A stretch of 64,000 bases of DNA. Origin: Candidatus Competibacteraceae bacterium (GTDB lineage: Bacteria; Pseudomonadota; Gammaproteobacteria; Competibacterales; Competibacteraceae). The stretch spans positions 1,426,001 through 1,490,000 of the forward strand of contig JADJPA010000001.1 of the NCBI GenBank assembly GCA_016713505.1, written 5' to 3'. Shown piece by piece: positions 47,117-56,134 of the stretch (the stretch's first letter is position 1; each line of letters begins with the position of its first letter). The translations under genes were made by a program, and so were the position numbers. The notes below the pieces were generated by a model, which was not told the origin of the DNA, searched no databases, and saw nothing but the letters and a program-made list of their open reading frames with translations.

Positions 47117-47944
47117 CTAAGCCCCCAAGTAAAACTGTTGGTGGTCTTCCCGTGTTGTTAGAATGCGTGTCCATTGGCCGTTGATCGGCTTTGGCATGAC
47201 CGCCAATACAGCTTCGAAAGTATGCCCCGCCTTTCCGATATTGAGCTGCTCGCCATGATTCACCATCAAAGCGCCGAGTAGGTCAGGGCTGGTCTTGCTG
47301 ATGCAGGTATTGATATAAGTCGCTACCCGAAACGACAGCGGCCCTTCCAGATTGGCCGTCTCCAAGCGTAAAAGCTGCTGTTGGCTCAGACTATCGGGGG
47401 CCATCTTGGAACCTAATGTCGAGCGGCGGACAACGAGTGTATTTGGATCAAACCGCTGTCCCGCCGGAATGATGGCGTAAAGGTCATAATCACCATGCAC
47501 GTAACGTGGTCGCAACAAACCTATTTCCACCAAGGCGATACAACCATAGTGCCTGTGCCGCGGATTTGTTTGAACCAAGTACGGCGTCTGGCAACCGCGC
47601 GGCTGCTCGTCGTCGTCAAACCCGGCGGCGGTGCGGGGTAGCGTTATCAAGTGACTGCTTTCGAGCCATTTGCTGCGCGCGTCAGCCAAGCGGCTTTCAG
47701 TGAAGACCTGGGGCAGCAAAAAGGGTGAGCAGACCAATCCCGCAAGCTGATGGCGACCGACATTGCGATTGGCGGTTTTTGCCTTGAGATCGGCGCGCTT
47801 GCCGGTATAACCGCGTTTTCCCACCCATGCGAGGGAGGCTTTTCCCGTCTGACGCACCAAGATATGGCAATCGAACGCCTGGGCCGCCGCGATAAAAATT
47901 CTTAAATGGTTGGGGTGCACAAAGTCAGTGTCATCTAAGCTCAT
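47117..47944 (-). CDS. Edema factor/ExoY-like nucleotidyl cyclase family protein
   Basis: 275 residues from ATG 47944 (MSLDDTDFVHP); no signal peptide. Three islands match the anthrax edema factor/Pseudomonas ExoY/CyaA catalytic core, from memory of those proteins. Lys49 and Lys56 in TGKRADLKAKTAN have the exact 7-residue spacing of EF K346/K353 and ExoY K81/K88, including GYxTK and K(S/T)xN flanks. Asp152 and Asp154 in HGDYDLYAIIP equal the metal-binding DxD (ExoY DYDLFLVAP). VNHGEQLN with His230 and Asn235 resembles EF VNHGTEQDN (H577/N583), one residue shorter. STLGSK...LS resembles ExoY TPLGAKDPLS. If active it would make cAMP or other cyclic nucleotides, usually needing a eukaryotic activator. 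Divergent from the hydrolase gene; secretion route not visible. Confidence 0.7.
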   Translation of the reverse strand: MSLDDTDFVHPNHLRIFIAAAQAFDCHILVRQTGKASLAWVGKRGYTGKRADLKAKTANRNVGRHQLAGLVCSPFLLPQVFTESRLADARSKWLESSHLITLPRTAAGFDDDEQPRGCQTPYLVQTNPRHRHYGCIALVEIGLLRPRYVHGDYDLYAIIPAGQRFDPNTLVVRRSTLGSKMAPDSLSQQQLLRLETANLEGPLSFRVATYINTCISKTSPDLLGALMVNHGEQLNIGKAGHTFEAVLAVMPKPINGQWTRILTTREDHQQFYLGA

Positions 47945-48047
47945 CTTATTGCTCTCTCGCCGTGAGAACGCCCCCACCAGCGGCGCTTGGAAAAACCAAA
48001 TTGTTTCTAAAATTATCACAATTATTGGAATTATTAAGGAGACGCCC

Positions 48048-50222
48048 ATGAATCAGGCTCAGCGAAGATGGCGGCTGGGGTCGGTGCTCGCCGTGGTTGG
48101 ATCGTTAACGACAATCCCCGGATTCGCCGCCGACCCGGAAATCAATCTCGGCGCGCGGAATGCGCCGAACCTGAGACCGGCTTTTCTCGGGGCGATCAGC
48201 CAGCACGACTATGACGGGATCAGCGACGATTTACTGACCGGCGGCTTGGGCTGGGATGGCTTGCAAGCGGCGTATCCGACGCCGCCCGCCGCCAACCCCA
48301 GCGCGGCCGAACTGCGCCAGCGGGCGATTCACACCAACTATCGCGCGGTGCTCGACATCACCACGACCGGCGGCTACGGCCGGCTGTACGGCCCGAACGT
48401 GGCCCCGGACGGCACGGTGGACCCGACGCCGGGAGCCGGCAAGATCGCGGGCAGCGAATACCTCGCCTACGCCGATGACGGCAGCGGGCGAAAAAACGTC
48501 ACCCTGATGGTTCAAGTACCCAGCACTTTCGATCTGACTCGCGCCTGCATCATCACGGCCCCATCGTCCGGCTCGCGGGGCATCTACGGGGCTATCGGCG
48601 CATCGGGCGAATGGGGGCTCAAACACGGCTGCGCTGTCGCTTATACCGACAAAGGCACCGGTAATGGATTGCACGATCTCACGACCAATCGCGTCGGTTT
48701 GATCAACGGCGCCCGCGTTGATGCCGCCGCGGCCGGAGGTGCCTCGCATTTTACGGCCGACCTAAGCGACGCCGAGCGGACCGCTTTTAATGCGCGCTAT
48801 CCAGATCGGGTAGCCTACAAGCACGCGCACTCCCAACAAAACCCAGAGCAGGACTGGGGTCGCAATACTCTGCAAGCCATCGTCTTTGCGTTCTACGTCC
48901 TAAACGAGCGTTACGGCACGCCCAACCCGCGCGGCGGCAACCGCACGGTGCTTGACCGCGCCAATACCCTGGTCATCGCCTCGGGCATCTCCAACGGCGC
49001 TGGCGCTGCCCTGGCCGCCGCCAAACAAGACCGAAACGGCCTCATCGACGGCGTGGCGGTCACCGAACCCAACGTGCAAACCACCGGCGCGCACCGATTG
49101 CTCATCCAGCAAGGCGCGACTTCTTTTCCTGTGGTCGGTAGGCCGCTATTCGACTACTTCACCCATGCCAACCTGTACCAGCCGTGCGCGGCGTTGTCCG
49201 CGCGCGCGGCCGGCTCGCCGCTCGCCAGCCTGCTTGCCGCTCCGAACGCGGCGGGCGCGGCCAACCGCTGCGCTGGCTTGTACGCCAAGGGCTTGCTCGA
49301 AGCGAACACCCTGGCCGGACAGGCTGAGGAAGCGCTCGACAAACTGCGAACCTACGGCTGGCTGGCGGACAGCGACCTGCTTCACGCCTCGCACTACCGG
49401 CTCGCCACCAACGCCATCGCGGTGACCTATGCCAACGCCTACGGCCGCTTCCGCGTTACCGACCGGATCTGTGGGTTCAGTTTTGCCAACACCGACCCCA
49501 CCACTGGCGCGGTCATCGCGCAAGCCGCTGCGCTAGAGGACAATATTTTCGGAATCGGTAACGGCGTCCCGCCGACTTCAGGCGTCAATATCGTCTATGA
49601 CAACGCGCTGGAAGCGCCGGCGCTAGACCTTCTGGCGCGATCACCTTCCACCGGCATGGCCGATTTCGCGCTTGACGGCGCGATCTGTCATCGCAACCTC
49701 ATCGAAGGGCGCGATATCTTGACGGGCCGACCGCTGAGCGAGCCGCTGCGCACGGCTTCAATGCAAGTTCGGCAGGGTATCCAGGAGGTACAACTGAGCG
49801 CCCGGCTTCAGAACAAGCCCGCAATCATCGTCCATGGCCGTTCCGATACACTGATTCCCGTGAATCATGCTTCTCGCGCTTACTATGGGGCGAACCAACT
49901 TGCCACGCATGGCAAATCCAATACCCGCTACATCGAAGTCACTAACGCTCAACACTTTGACGCTTTTCTAGCGCTTCCCGGCTATGACACTCGCTATGTC
50001 CCGCTGCACGTTTACCTAATCCAGGCCCTCGACCACCTTTACGATCACCTCACCACCGGCAAACCGTTGCCGGAGTCACAGGTGGTGCGCACCCTACCGC
50101 GCGGCGGTGTGCCAGGCAGCGCGCCAGCGCTTACCGCCGCGAACGTGCCGCCGATCGATCAGCTGGCCTCAGTTCCTAACAGCATTTCCTTTCGAGACAG
50201 CACCTTGTTCATTCCTGATTGA
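48048..50222 (+). CDS. Secreted D-(-)-3-hydroxybutyrate oligomer hydrolase
   Basis: Cleaves short 3-hydroxybutyrate oligomers from PHB breakdown. 724 residues from ATG 48048, which has an AAGGAG ribosome site; signal peptide with cleavage near GFAADPE. The family traits are the early HDYDGISDDLLTGGLG, the nucleophile site IASGISNGAGAALAA, and the late PAIIVHGRSDTLIPVNHASR with NAQHFDAFL histidine. No other PHB gene is adjacent. The 103-base gap to the divergent cyclase-like gene must hold both promoters. Confidence 0.9.
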   Translation: MNQAQRRWRLGSVLAVVGSLTTIPGFAADPEINLGARNAPNLRPAFLGAISQHDYDGISDDLLTGGLGWDGLQAAYPTPPAANPSAAELRQRAIHTNYRAVLDITTTGGYGRLYGPNVAPDGTVDPTPGAGKIAGSEYLAYADDGSGRKNVTLMVQVPSTFDLTRACIITAPSSGSRGIYGAIGASGEWGLKHGCAVAYTDKGTGNGLHDLTTNRVGLINGARVDAAAAGGASHFTADLSDAERTAFNARYPDRVAYKHAHSQQNPEQDWGRNTLQAIVFAFYVLNERYGTPNPRGGNRTVLDRANTLVIASGISNGAGAALAAAKQDRNGLIDGVAVTEPNVQTTGAHRLLIQQGATSFPVVGRPLFDYFTHANLYQPCAALSARAAGSPLASLLAAPNAAGAANRCAGLYAKGLLEANTLAGQAEEALDKLRTYGWLADSDLLHASHYRLATNAIAVTYANAYGRFRVTDRICGFSFANTDPTTGAVIAQAAALEDNIFGIGNGVPPTSGVNIVYDNALEAPALDLLARSPSTGMADFALDGAICHRNLIEGRDILTGRPLSEPLRTASMQVRQGIQEVQLSARLQNKPAIIVHGRSDTLIPVNHASRAYYGANQLATHGKSNTRYIEVTNAQHFDAFLALPGYDTRYVPLHVYLIQALDHLYDHLTTGKPLPESQVVRTLPRGGVPGSAPALTAANVPPIDQLASVPNSISFRDSTLFIPD

Positions 50223-50472
50223 ATGCGGGGTAACGAATGGTGCTCCGGTGATGATCGCCCGCCGGTCGGCCATCACCGGTTTGACGCTGCTGGGAGATTT
50301 TTCTAAGCGTCCGACCAACCAACTGTCGCATCGCTCATCCCCAACAAACCCAAAATCGGATCGAACTTGGCCCAGTGCCAAGCTCCATCAAGGGAACAGG
50401 GAAGGATGGCCCTGATCCGATCCGGTTCAGTTCTGGTGTTGCCTGTGAATTACGGGCAAAATTTCGATTTTC

Positions 50473-52053
50473 ATGATTCACAACTGGAGACTGAATCCTC
50501 TCATGCCGAGCCACCTCTTCAAACACCTCCACTGGCTGTTGCTGGGGGGGATTATCGCCAGCGCCGCGCACGCCGTGGTTTATCCCTTGCCCCCTGCCGG
50601 CACGGATGTCATCGGCGAGATTAAAGTCGTTTACCCCAAGAAAGAAGAAACGCTGCTCGATATCGCCCGCGCCCACAGTCTGGGTTATGACGAAATCGTG
50701 CATGCCAATCCAGGCGTCGACCGCTGGGCTCCGGGCGAGAAAACCCCCATCGTGCTGCCAAGTCGCTTCATTCTTCCTGATACACCGCGCGAGGGCATCG
50801 TGCTCAACATCGCCGAACTGCGGGTGTATTACTATCCGGCGGCCAGCGCCGGCGGCGAGCGAGTGGTCCATACTTTTCCCGTCAGCATCGGGCGGATGGA
50901 TTGGAAAACGCCGATGGGTTTGACCAAGGTCGTCGCCAAGGATATCGATCCACCCTGGCGGCCGCCGGCTTCGATCAAGGCCGAACATGCTAAAGAGGGC
51001 GATATCCTGCCGGACGTAGTGCCGGGCGGACCCGACAATCCGCTGGGCCGTTTCGCGATGCGGCTGGGCGTTCCCGGCTACCTGATTCACGGCACCAACA
51101 AGCCGTTTGGAATCGGGATGCGGGTGACGCACGGCTGCGTGCGGATGTATCCTGAAGATATCGAGCAACTGTTTGGAATCGTGCCGATAGGAACACCCGT
51201 GCGGCTGATCGACCAACCGGTGAAGGTCGGCCGGTTCGACGACGAATTACTGGTCGAAGCGCACGAACCCTTGGAAGAAGACAACCTGCCGATCAAGGTC
51301 ACGCTGGAGCAAGCCCAACAAGCGGTCAGCGCTAAGATCGGGCCGGATATGCCCGGCGTCAACCCGACCGCGCTGCAAGCCGCAGTGGAGCAAGCCAGCG
51401 GGATGCCGGTCTCCATTTCTGGCGAACCAGGCCCGACCCCAGCCAGTGCGGTGGCCAGCGCGCCGCCCGCCCGCGAACCGACTCGCGCGGAACCGACCCG
51501 TCTAGCGCCGGCCACGACAGCGCCAACGACGCCCATGACCCCCATGGATCGGCCGGCGCTAGCCTCCCCCCAGCGCCCGACACCTTATCCGACGCCCGAC
51601 CAATACACACCGCCGGCACCGCCGGTGGGTCTCACCAGCTACCCACCAGCCAACCGGCCGCCGCACCCCTATGCCGTGCCGCCCTACGCCACTCCATCGG
51701 TGTCGCCATCCGATCGTCCGGCTCCCGCCACGCCCGCGCGCACCATGCCTTACAGCAGCGCTACAACCGTCTACCAAGCGCCGCCCTACCGCCATCCGAC
51801 CACGGCCCCGACGACTCCCATGGCGCCGGTCGATACGCCTGCCTATCGTCCTGAATCCATGACGGCCGCACCCGACGACGGCTATACCCGCAACCCCGGC
51901 GCGGCGAATTATCCGCAGGAACCGCCTTATGTGTCTTATCCGCCTACCGCAGCGCCCGCGCCTTCCGCGGCCGCGCCATCGGCTTATCGTTCCGTACCCT
52001 CGGGGAGTCCGGTGCCTTATCCTAGACCTGTAACACCAACGACACAGCCCTAA
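50473..52053 (+). CDS. L,D-transpeptidase (ErfK/YbiS type) with LysM-like part and long Pro-rich tail
   Basis: Cross-links peptidoglycan or attaches lipoprotein to it, in the periplasm. 526 residues; the start is ATG 50473 or 50503 (MPSHLFKHLHWLLLG), both giving a signal peptide (AAHA). Then a LysM-like stretch (LLDIARAHSLGYDEIVHANPG), the YkuD domain with HGTNKPFGIG and catalytic Cys in RVTHGCVRM (about residue 218), and after about 310 a Pro/Thr/Ala-rich tail of about 215 residues with repeated TTAPTTPM motifs. E. coli relatives end near 310 residues, so the tail is an addition. Confidence 0.92.
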   Translation: MIHNWRLNPLMPSHLFKHLHWLLLGGIIASAAHAVVYPLPPAGTDVIGEIKVVYPKKEETLLDIARAHSLGYDEIVHANPGVDRWAPGEKTPIVLPSRFILPDTPREGIVLNIAELRVYYYPAASAGGERVVHTFPVSIGRMDWKTPMGLTKVVAKDIDPPWRPPASIKAEHAKEGDILPDVVPGGPDNPLGRFAMRLGVPGYLIHGTNKPFGIGMRVTHGCVRMYPEDIEQLFGIVPIGTPVRLIDQPVKVGRFDDELLVEAHEPLEEDNLPIKVTLEQAQQAVSAKIGPDMPGVNPTALQAAVEQASGMPVSISGEPGPTPASAVASAPPAREPTRAEPTRLAPATTAPTTPMTPMDRPALASPQRPTPYPTPDQYTPPAPPVGLTSYPPANRPPHPYAVPPYATPSVSPSDRPAPATPARTMPYSSATTVYQAPPYRHPTTAPTTPMAPVDTPAYRPESMTAAPDDGYTRNPGAANYPQEPPYVSYPPTAAPAPSAAAPSAYRSVPSGSPVPYPRPVTPTTQP

Positions 52054-52117
52054 TTCAATGAGGACTCTGCCTGCTTGACCCGACGTATTGATTATCGATC
52101 AGTTGCAACAGGGCAAC

Positions 52118-52149
52118 AAAAAACCCCCGCGTGAGTGCGGGGGTTTTTT
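52118..52149. terminator. Bidirectional rho-independent terminator
   Basis: A6 - CCCCCGC - GTGAGT - GCGGGGG - T6: GC stem with A- and T-tracts on both sides. It serves the plus-strand L,D-transpeptidase gene (ends 52053) and the minus-strand lipoprotein gene (ends 52168). Confidence 0.92.
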
Positions 52150-52167
52150 AGACAGCAAAAATTCGAT

Positions 52168-52389
52168 TTATTTATACATCGACTTTTTGAACATGCGATT
52201 GATCTTTTCCTCAGTCGCCATGCTGATGGACTTGGCTTCGTTGGCGGTATCCAGGGCGTTGCGCGCCATGGCCTTAGCCTCGCTGGCATCGCTCTGAGCT
52301 TTTTGGACATCGCTGGTGCTGGCGCAGCCAACAGTCAAACCAGCAATCAGGGCCAACGCGGAAACCTTGGTCAAAGTCTTCAAGGACAT
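52168..52389 (-). CDS. Small Lpp-like (Braun type) outer membrane lipoprotein
   Basis: 73 residues. Lipoprotein signal with lipobox LTVGC (Cys22), then an alanine-rich heptad coiled coil (DVQKAQSDASEAKAMARNALDTANEAK, in parts) as in Lpp/OprI, ending KKSMYK with a C-terminal lysine. Braun lipoprotein is joined to peptidoglycan through this lysine by L,D-transpeptidases, and one such gene lies on each side. Likely abundant and strongly transcribed. Confidence 0.85.
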   Translation of the reverse strand: MSLKTLTKVSALALIAGLTVGCASTSDVQKAQSDASEAKAMARNALDTANEAKSISMATEEKINRMFKKSMYK

Positions 52390-52533
52390 TTTTCAGCTCC
52401 TAAGTATCATTTACGCAAAGTCTAAAGTGCCACACACACCCATTGTTGTCACGGCACAACCCATATTGTTCCAACACAACAAAAACAATTATACAACGGA
52501 AACTCAACCCAAAAACAATTTAAATCTCTAGCC

Positions 52534-53136
52534 TCAGCGAATTTCCACTCGCATCCCGATCTTGACCCACGGCCTGAGCGAATCGATCTGCGAATTATCC
52601 AAGGCCACGCAACCGCTGGTCCAATTGATGCCGGCTTGATGGACGCCCGGATTGCCGCTTCCCACGCCGTGAATCCCGATCTGACCGCCTAGCGGCGTAT
52701 CCTGGGGTGGCGTGTAGCCTTTTACCCAGGCGGCGCGAATCCGTTCGTAGGTAAGGGCGTCGATCCGGCGCTCCCGTAAGGCGCGATTGGCGTAGTCGAT
52801 ATTGGGATAGTCGAGACCGATAAATCGTTTGAAGCGGCTATGGTCGTTGATCCAACCCACGCGAAACACGCCGAGCGGCGTTTTGTTGTCGCCGCGGCCG
52901 GCTTTCACGCCGACCCCGCTGCTGCCAAAGGCAAGCCGCGAAAAGGTCTTTAGCGACTTGTTGCCCTGCATGATGGCCAACGTATCTCGTTTGGTATCCA
53001 CCAGCAACCAGGACTCCGCCGCGCCAGGGCCAAACCCCTCCAGCGACGCAGGGGGTCCTACATCGTTGGAAGCACAGGCGCTGAGCAACCCGAGTAAAAC
53101 ACCGACCAAACCCATCCTCACACTCGAATACCACAT
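52534..53136 (-). CDS. L,D-transpeptidase (YkuD) lipoprotein
   Basis: 200 residues. Lipobox LLSAC (Cys21), then a YkuD domain: SWLLVDTKRDTLAIMQG start, KTPLGVFRVG, GIHGVGSG with the catalytic-site histidine, and catalytic Cys in TSGCVAL. This SGC form is typical of the short ErfK-like branch. Anchored lipoprotein in the envelope. Downstream of the Lpp-like gene on the same strand across an AT-rich 144-base gap. Confidence 0.88.
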   Translation of the reverse strand: MWYSSVRMGLVGVLLGLLSACASNDVGPPASLEGFGPGAAESWLLVDTKRDTLAIMQGNKSLKTFSRLAFGSSGVGVKAGRGDNKTPLGVFRVGWINDHSRFKRFIGLDYPNIDYANRALRERRIDALTYERIRAAWVKGYTPPQDTPLGGQIGIHGVGSGNPGVHQAGINWTSGCVALDNSQIDSLRPWVKIGMRVEIR

Positions 53137-53324
53137 ACCGTCATGAGCCCTCTTTACCCATATTATTTAGCGGCAACGTTATAAAACAGCCCGCAAAACA
53201 GCGCAAGAATCAGGCGGTCCGCCCTGCGAGAGCCGCGCGAGCCACCTGTTTGGCCTCACCGTTTGCTCCAGTTTCCGGTAAAACTTCCAGCGCTCCTCTC
53301 ACCCGCTTGCGCCGGCGCCGACCC

Positions 53325-53777
53325 TCAGAACCGAGGTTCCAACACCACTCGACTCAACAAGGAATTGCCGATGAAGCAGTTCTCCTCGGCTTTGCGGTGC
53401 AGCGCCCACACGGCCTCGTCGTCGGGGATCGTTTCACCGCCAAACACGACCTTGGGGCGGAGCGTCAAGCGCACCACCATCAATTTCCCCTTGTCGTTCT
53501 TGCCCAGTTCAGCCACCGGATTGTCCTCGTAGCTTTCCACCACCAGTTTCTTGAGCGCGGCGACCGTGAGAAAGGTCAACATATGACAGCTCGACAGGGC
53601 GGCGAGCAACGCCTCCTCGGGATTGCTCTTGTTGGGATCGCCAGAATAGTCCGGCGCTGACGAACCTTGCACCGTCTGACCGCCGCCAAGGGACCAAACA
53701 TGGCCGCGATCGAAGGTCTTAAGGTCGAAATCCGGCGTCGCGCGCCGCCAAGCCAGGCCAATGGAAAAATTTGACAT
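53325..53777 (-). CDS. OsmC family protein
   Basis: 150 residues from ATG 53777 (MSNFSIGLAWRRA); the frame starts 12 codons earlier without family character. Redox-active cysteines are in ALSSCHMLTFL and ENCFIGNSLL, as in OsmC/Ohr hydroperoxide reductases, and NPEEALLAALSSC is the family signature. Probably removes organic hydroperoxides. Confidence 0.88.
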   Translation of the reverse strand: MSNFSIGLAWRRATPDFDLKTFDRGHVWSLGGGQTVQGSSAPDYSGDPNKSNPEEALLAALSSCHMLTFLTVAALKKLVVESYEDNPVAELGKNDKGKLMVVRLTLRPKVVFGGETIPDDEAVWALHRKAEENCFIGNSLLSRVVLEPRF

Positions 53778-53850
53778 CCGACAATCTCCCGCAAAATCGA
53801 CTTTTACCTTCACTAGAGATCGTGAATCGCTTGAGACGATAACCGCAGCC

Positions 53851-55611
53851 TCAGCGCCCCACGTTGAAGGTCGTAACCGGCACCAATGAATTAGGCCGCA
53901 CGGTGCCCTTGAAGACCGCTTCTTGCCGGCCCCGGCTCAACCGCACCTGAAACGGCGTTTCCAGGAGTTGTTCTTCATCCTTACGTGGCATATAGCGCAC
54001 CAAGATCTGGTAAGTTCCCGCTCCGGCCTTGCCCGCGGACCAGAAGGCATTTTCCATCGGCCGGTCGCTCAGCTTGTCGCGCGCGGTGTTGGCGTCGACA
54101 TCGAGCTTGCCGTCGCACTCGGTCGGCGCGCGAAAATCCAGTTGCTGGCCCGAGGGGCAACGCACCACCAAATCGAGGTCGCCACGGCTGTTCCACAGCA
54201 ACGTCACCGTGATCTCGCCGCTGGCCGCCCCTGATTCGGACATGCGGCTGGCGAATTCCCGGCGCTCCTCGGCGGTCGGTTCGATTTTGACGGGAGGATG
54301 CGCCGCCAGTTCTCTTTGCAAGGTTTCCACCACCGCCGGATTGCGTTGCTCGGTCAGCACCTGTTCCAAGCTTTTCTCGGACGCCGGCGTCCGGTTCGGC
54401 GAGGCAAGGCCGGGCGCGGCGGCGGGCGGCGCGGCGCCCGGCGACCGACCGCTCTCCAGTGCCGGCGGCTGAGCGACAGCGGCCGTTTTCGCGCTGTCCT
54501 CCGCCCGAGGCTCGACTTCGACCACCGGCGGAACTGGCGGTAGTGCGGATGAAGGTTCGCTCGCCGGCGGACCCGGCACCAGGGAAGGCGAGGAGCCGAC
54601 CGCTGGCGGACCCGGCGGCGTGGAGAATGAAGGGCCGCCCGTCTCTGGAGCCGGCGGTAGAGAGGTCGTCGCAGCTGATTCCCCGCGTTCGCCGGGCGCT
54701 GGAACGACAGACTCCACACCCTTCTGATTTTGCGCAACCGCACCCGCCGCAGTCAAATCGCGACCCGCAACATCACGGCCGTTCGCCCTGCCCGCCTCGA
54801 CAGGCGTGGCAACGGAAGACGAACCGACCTGTTCGCCGTCGCGGGTAGGAGAGGCTCTATTCCATAGCCAATAAGCCGCCAGCAACAGCAGCAGCAAGAG
54901 CGCCAACAAAACGAGCCAGACCGTGCGGGAGCTCATGAAACGATCATTCAACAGCGCGGACCACGAAGAGCCTGAGGCTGAAGACGCTCCGGACACGATA
55001 GCGGGCGGTTCGCGCTGGATCGCTGGCGAGGCGAGCGACGCAGCCGCCCACCCGGCCTCGGTGGCGCTCTCGCGCCGCGCTCCGCCCGCCAAGCCAACGT
55101 CGTCTGCAAGCGGCGCAACCCCGACAGGCCCTTCAGAACCAGCGAGATCGGGAGCGGCCCAGGGCCCGTCGGCCATGAAACCCCAGCCTGTCAGCACCGG
55201 TTTATCCTCGACCAGAAAGATCTCGGCCGAGGGCGGCGCGTCGAGCACGGCGTTCAGAATAGTACCCAGATGGACCCGCCGCGCATCGTCGGACGCCTCG
55301 TAACGATCCGCCAGCTCGCGACCCTGGCGCAGCAGTTCGTCGACGCGAGCGAGCACCGCCTGACGCTGCTCGTCGGAAAGATCGGCCAACGCGATGGCTG
55401 TTTGGTCGGGGTCGGTATCCGCGTACCAATCGATGCGGTTCTTGCCGCGATCCACCACCGGTTCGGCCAACAACCAAGCGGCGTCCGGCCCCAGTTCAGC
55501 GGCGAGCACCGCCTGAATTTGCGGATACAGCGCATGCAAGGGTTGGCCGAATCCTCCAATTTCCCGCAAGCCCGCAAAGGTTCCACTGCTCAGGCGTAAG
55601 TTTCTATTCAT
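53851..55611 (-). CDS. SrfA-like single-pass membrane protein
   Basis: 586 residues from ATG 55611 (MNRNLRLSSGTFAGLREIGG); the upstream 42 codons lack family character. The N-terminal domain (about 1-150) with IDWYADTDPD and FLVEDKPVLTGWGF matches the SrfA family of the Salmonella srfABC set as I remember it. One membrane span at 231-250, a Pro-rich periplasmic linker of about 200 residues, and a C-terminal beta-type domain (DLVVRCPSGQ ... TPFQVRLSRG). Last gene of a five-gene operon. Function unknown. Confidence 0.75.
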   Translation of the reverse strand: MNRNLRLSSGTFAGLREIGGFGQPLHALYPQIQAVLAAELGPDAAWLLAEPVVDRGKNRIDWYADTDPDQTAIALADLSDEQRQAVLARVDELLRQGRELADRYEASDDARRVHLGTILNAVLDAPPSAEIFLVEDKPVLTGWGFMADGPWAAPDLAGSEGPVGVAPLADDVGLAGGARRESATEAGWAAASLASPAIQREPPAIVSGASSASGSSWSALLNDRFMSSRTVWLVLLALLLLLLLAAYWLWNRASPTRDGEQVGSSSVATPVEAGRANGRDVAGRDLTAAGAVAQNQKGVESVVPAPGERGESAATTSLPPAPETGGPSFSTPPGPPAVGSSPSLVPGPPASEPSSALPPVPPVVEVEPRAEDSAKTAAVAQPPALESGRSPGAAPPAAAPGLASPNRTPASEKSLEQVLTEQRNPAVVETLQRELAAHPPVKIEPTAEERREFASRMSESGAASGEITVTLLWNSRGDLDLVVRCPSGQQLDFRAPTECDGKLDVDANTARDKLSDRPMENAFWSAGKAGAGTYQILVRYMPRKDEEQLLETPFQVRLSRGRQEAVFKGTVRPNSLVPVTTFNVGR

Positions 55612-55657
55612 CAAGATTTTTCCAACTAGCGCGGGGGTCCCGAAAGGCGCTCGGCTG

Positions 55658-56134
55658 TTACCGAGCGCCGGCCTCCGTTGAGCCTGTGGGACCTGAGGCG
55701 GCCGATTCGGTAAACCCGATATCGAGCCCACCGCCACCCAGCGTCAGTTCGACGCCCTTTTGCACGTTCTGCAAATAAAGCATCACACCCTTCTGGTTGC
55801 GCAAAACGGTGCCGCCGCCGCCCTGACCCACGGTAATCGCGCCTTCCAGCGCATAATAACGGCCGGGGAAATCGGCCAGCTCGCGCAAGCGATAAACCTG
55901 ACCGACCGCATCCACCCGCGCGACGCCCAAGGTTCCCACTTTGACCCCCGACACCGAGAACCGATACTGGCGCTCCCCAAAGATCAGCTTGCCCTGACCT
56001 TTATTGAACCCGACCAACAAACCGTAAGAGGTGCTGGAAAATTCCAGCCGGGCATCCGGCCGGCCGTCCTGCGCCTGGGCCACACTCGTCCCGACGGCAC
56101 ACCAGACCAGCAAAATCACCCGTGCCAATCGCAT
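55658..56134 (-). CDS. Secreted hypothetical protein of the SrfA/SrfC operon
   Basis: 158 residues with a signal peptide (cleavage near SVAQAQD). Beta-rich, glycine-containing C-terminal part (TVGQGGGGTVLRNQKGVMLYLQNVQKGVEL), faintly like DUF1134/EipA-type or YSC84-type periplasmic proteins, without a firm match. Overlaps the TAXI gene by 19 bases, so translationally coupled, and precedes the SrfA-like gene by 46 bases. Confidence 0.75.
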   Translation of the reverse strand: MRLARVILLVWCAVGTSVAQAQDGRPDARLEFSSTSYGLLVGFNKGQGKLIFGERQYRFSVSGVKVGTLGVARVDAVGQVYRLRELADFPGRYYALEGAITVGQGGGGTVLRNQKGVMLYLQNVQKGVELTLGGGGLDIGFTESAASGPTGSTEAGAR

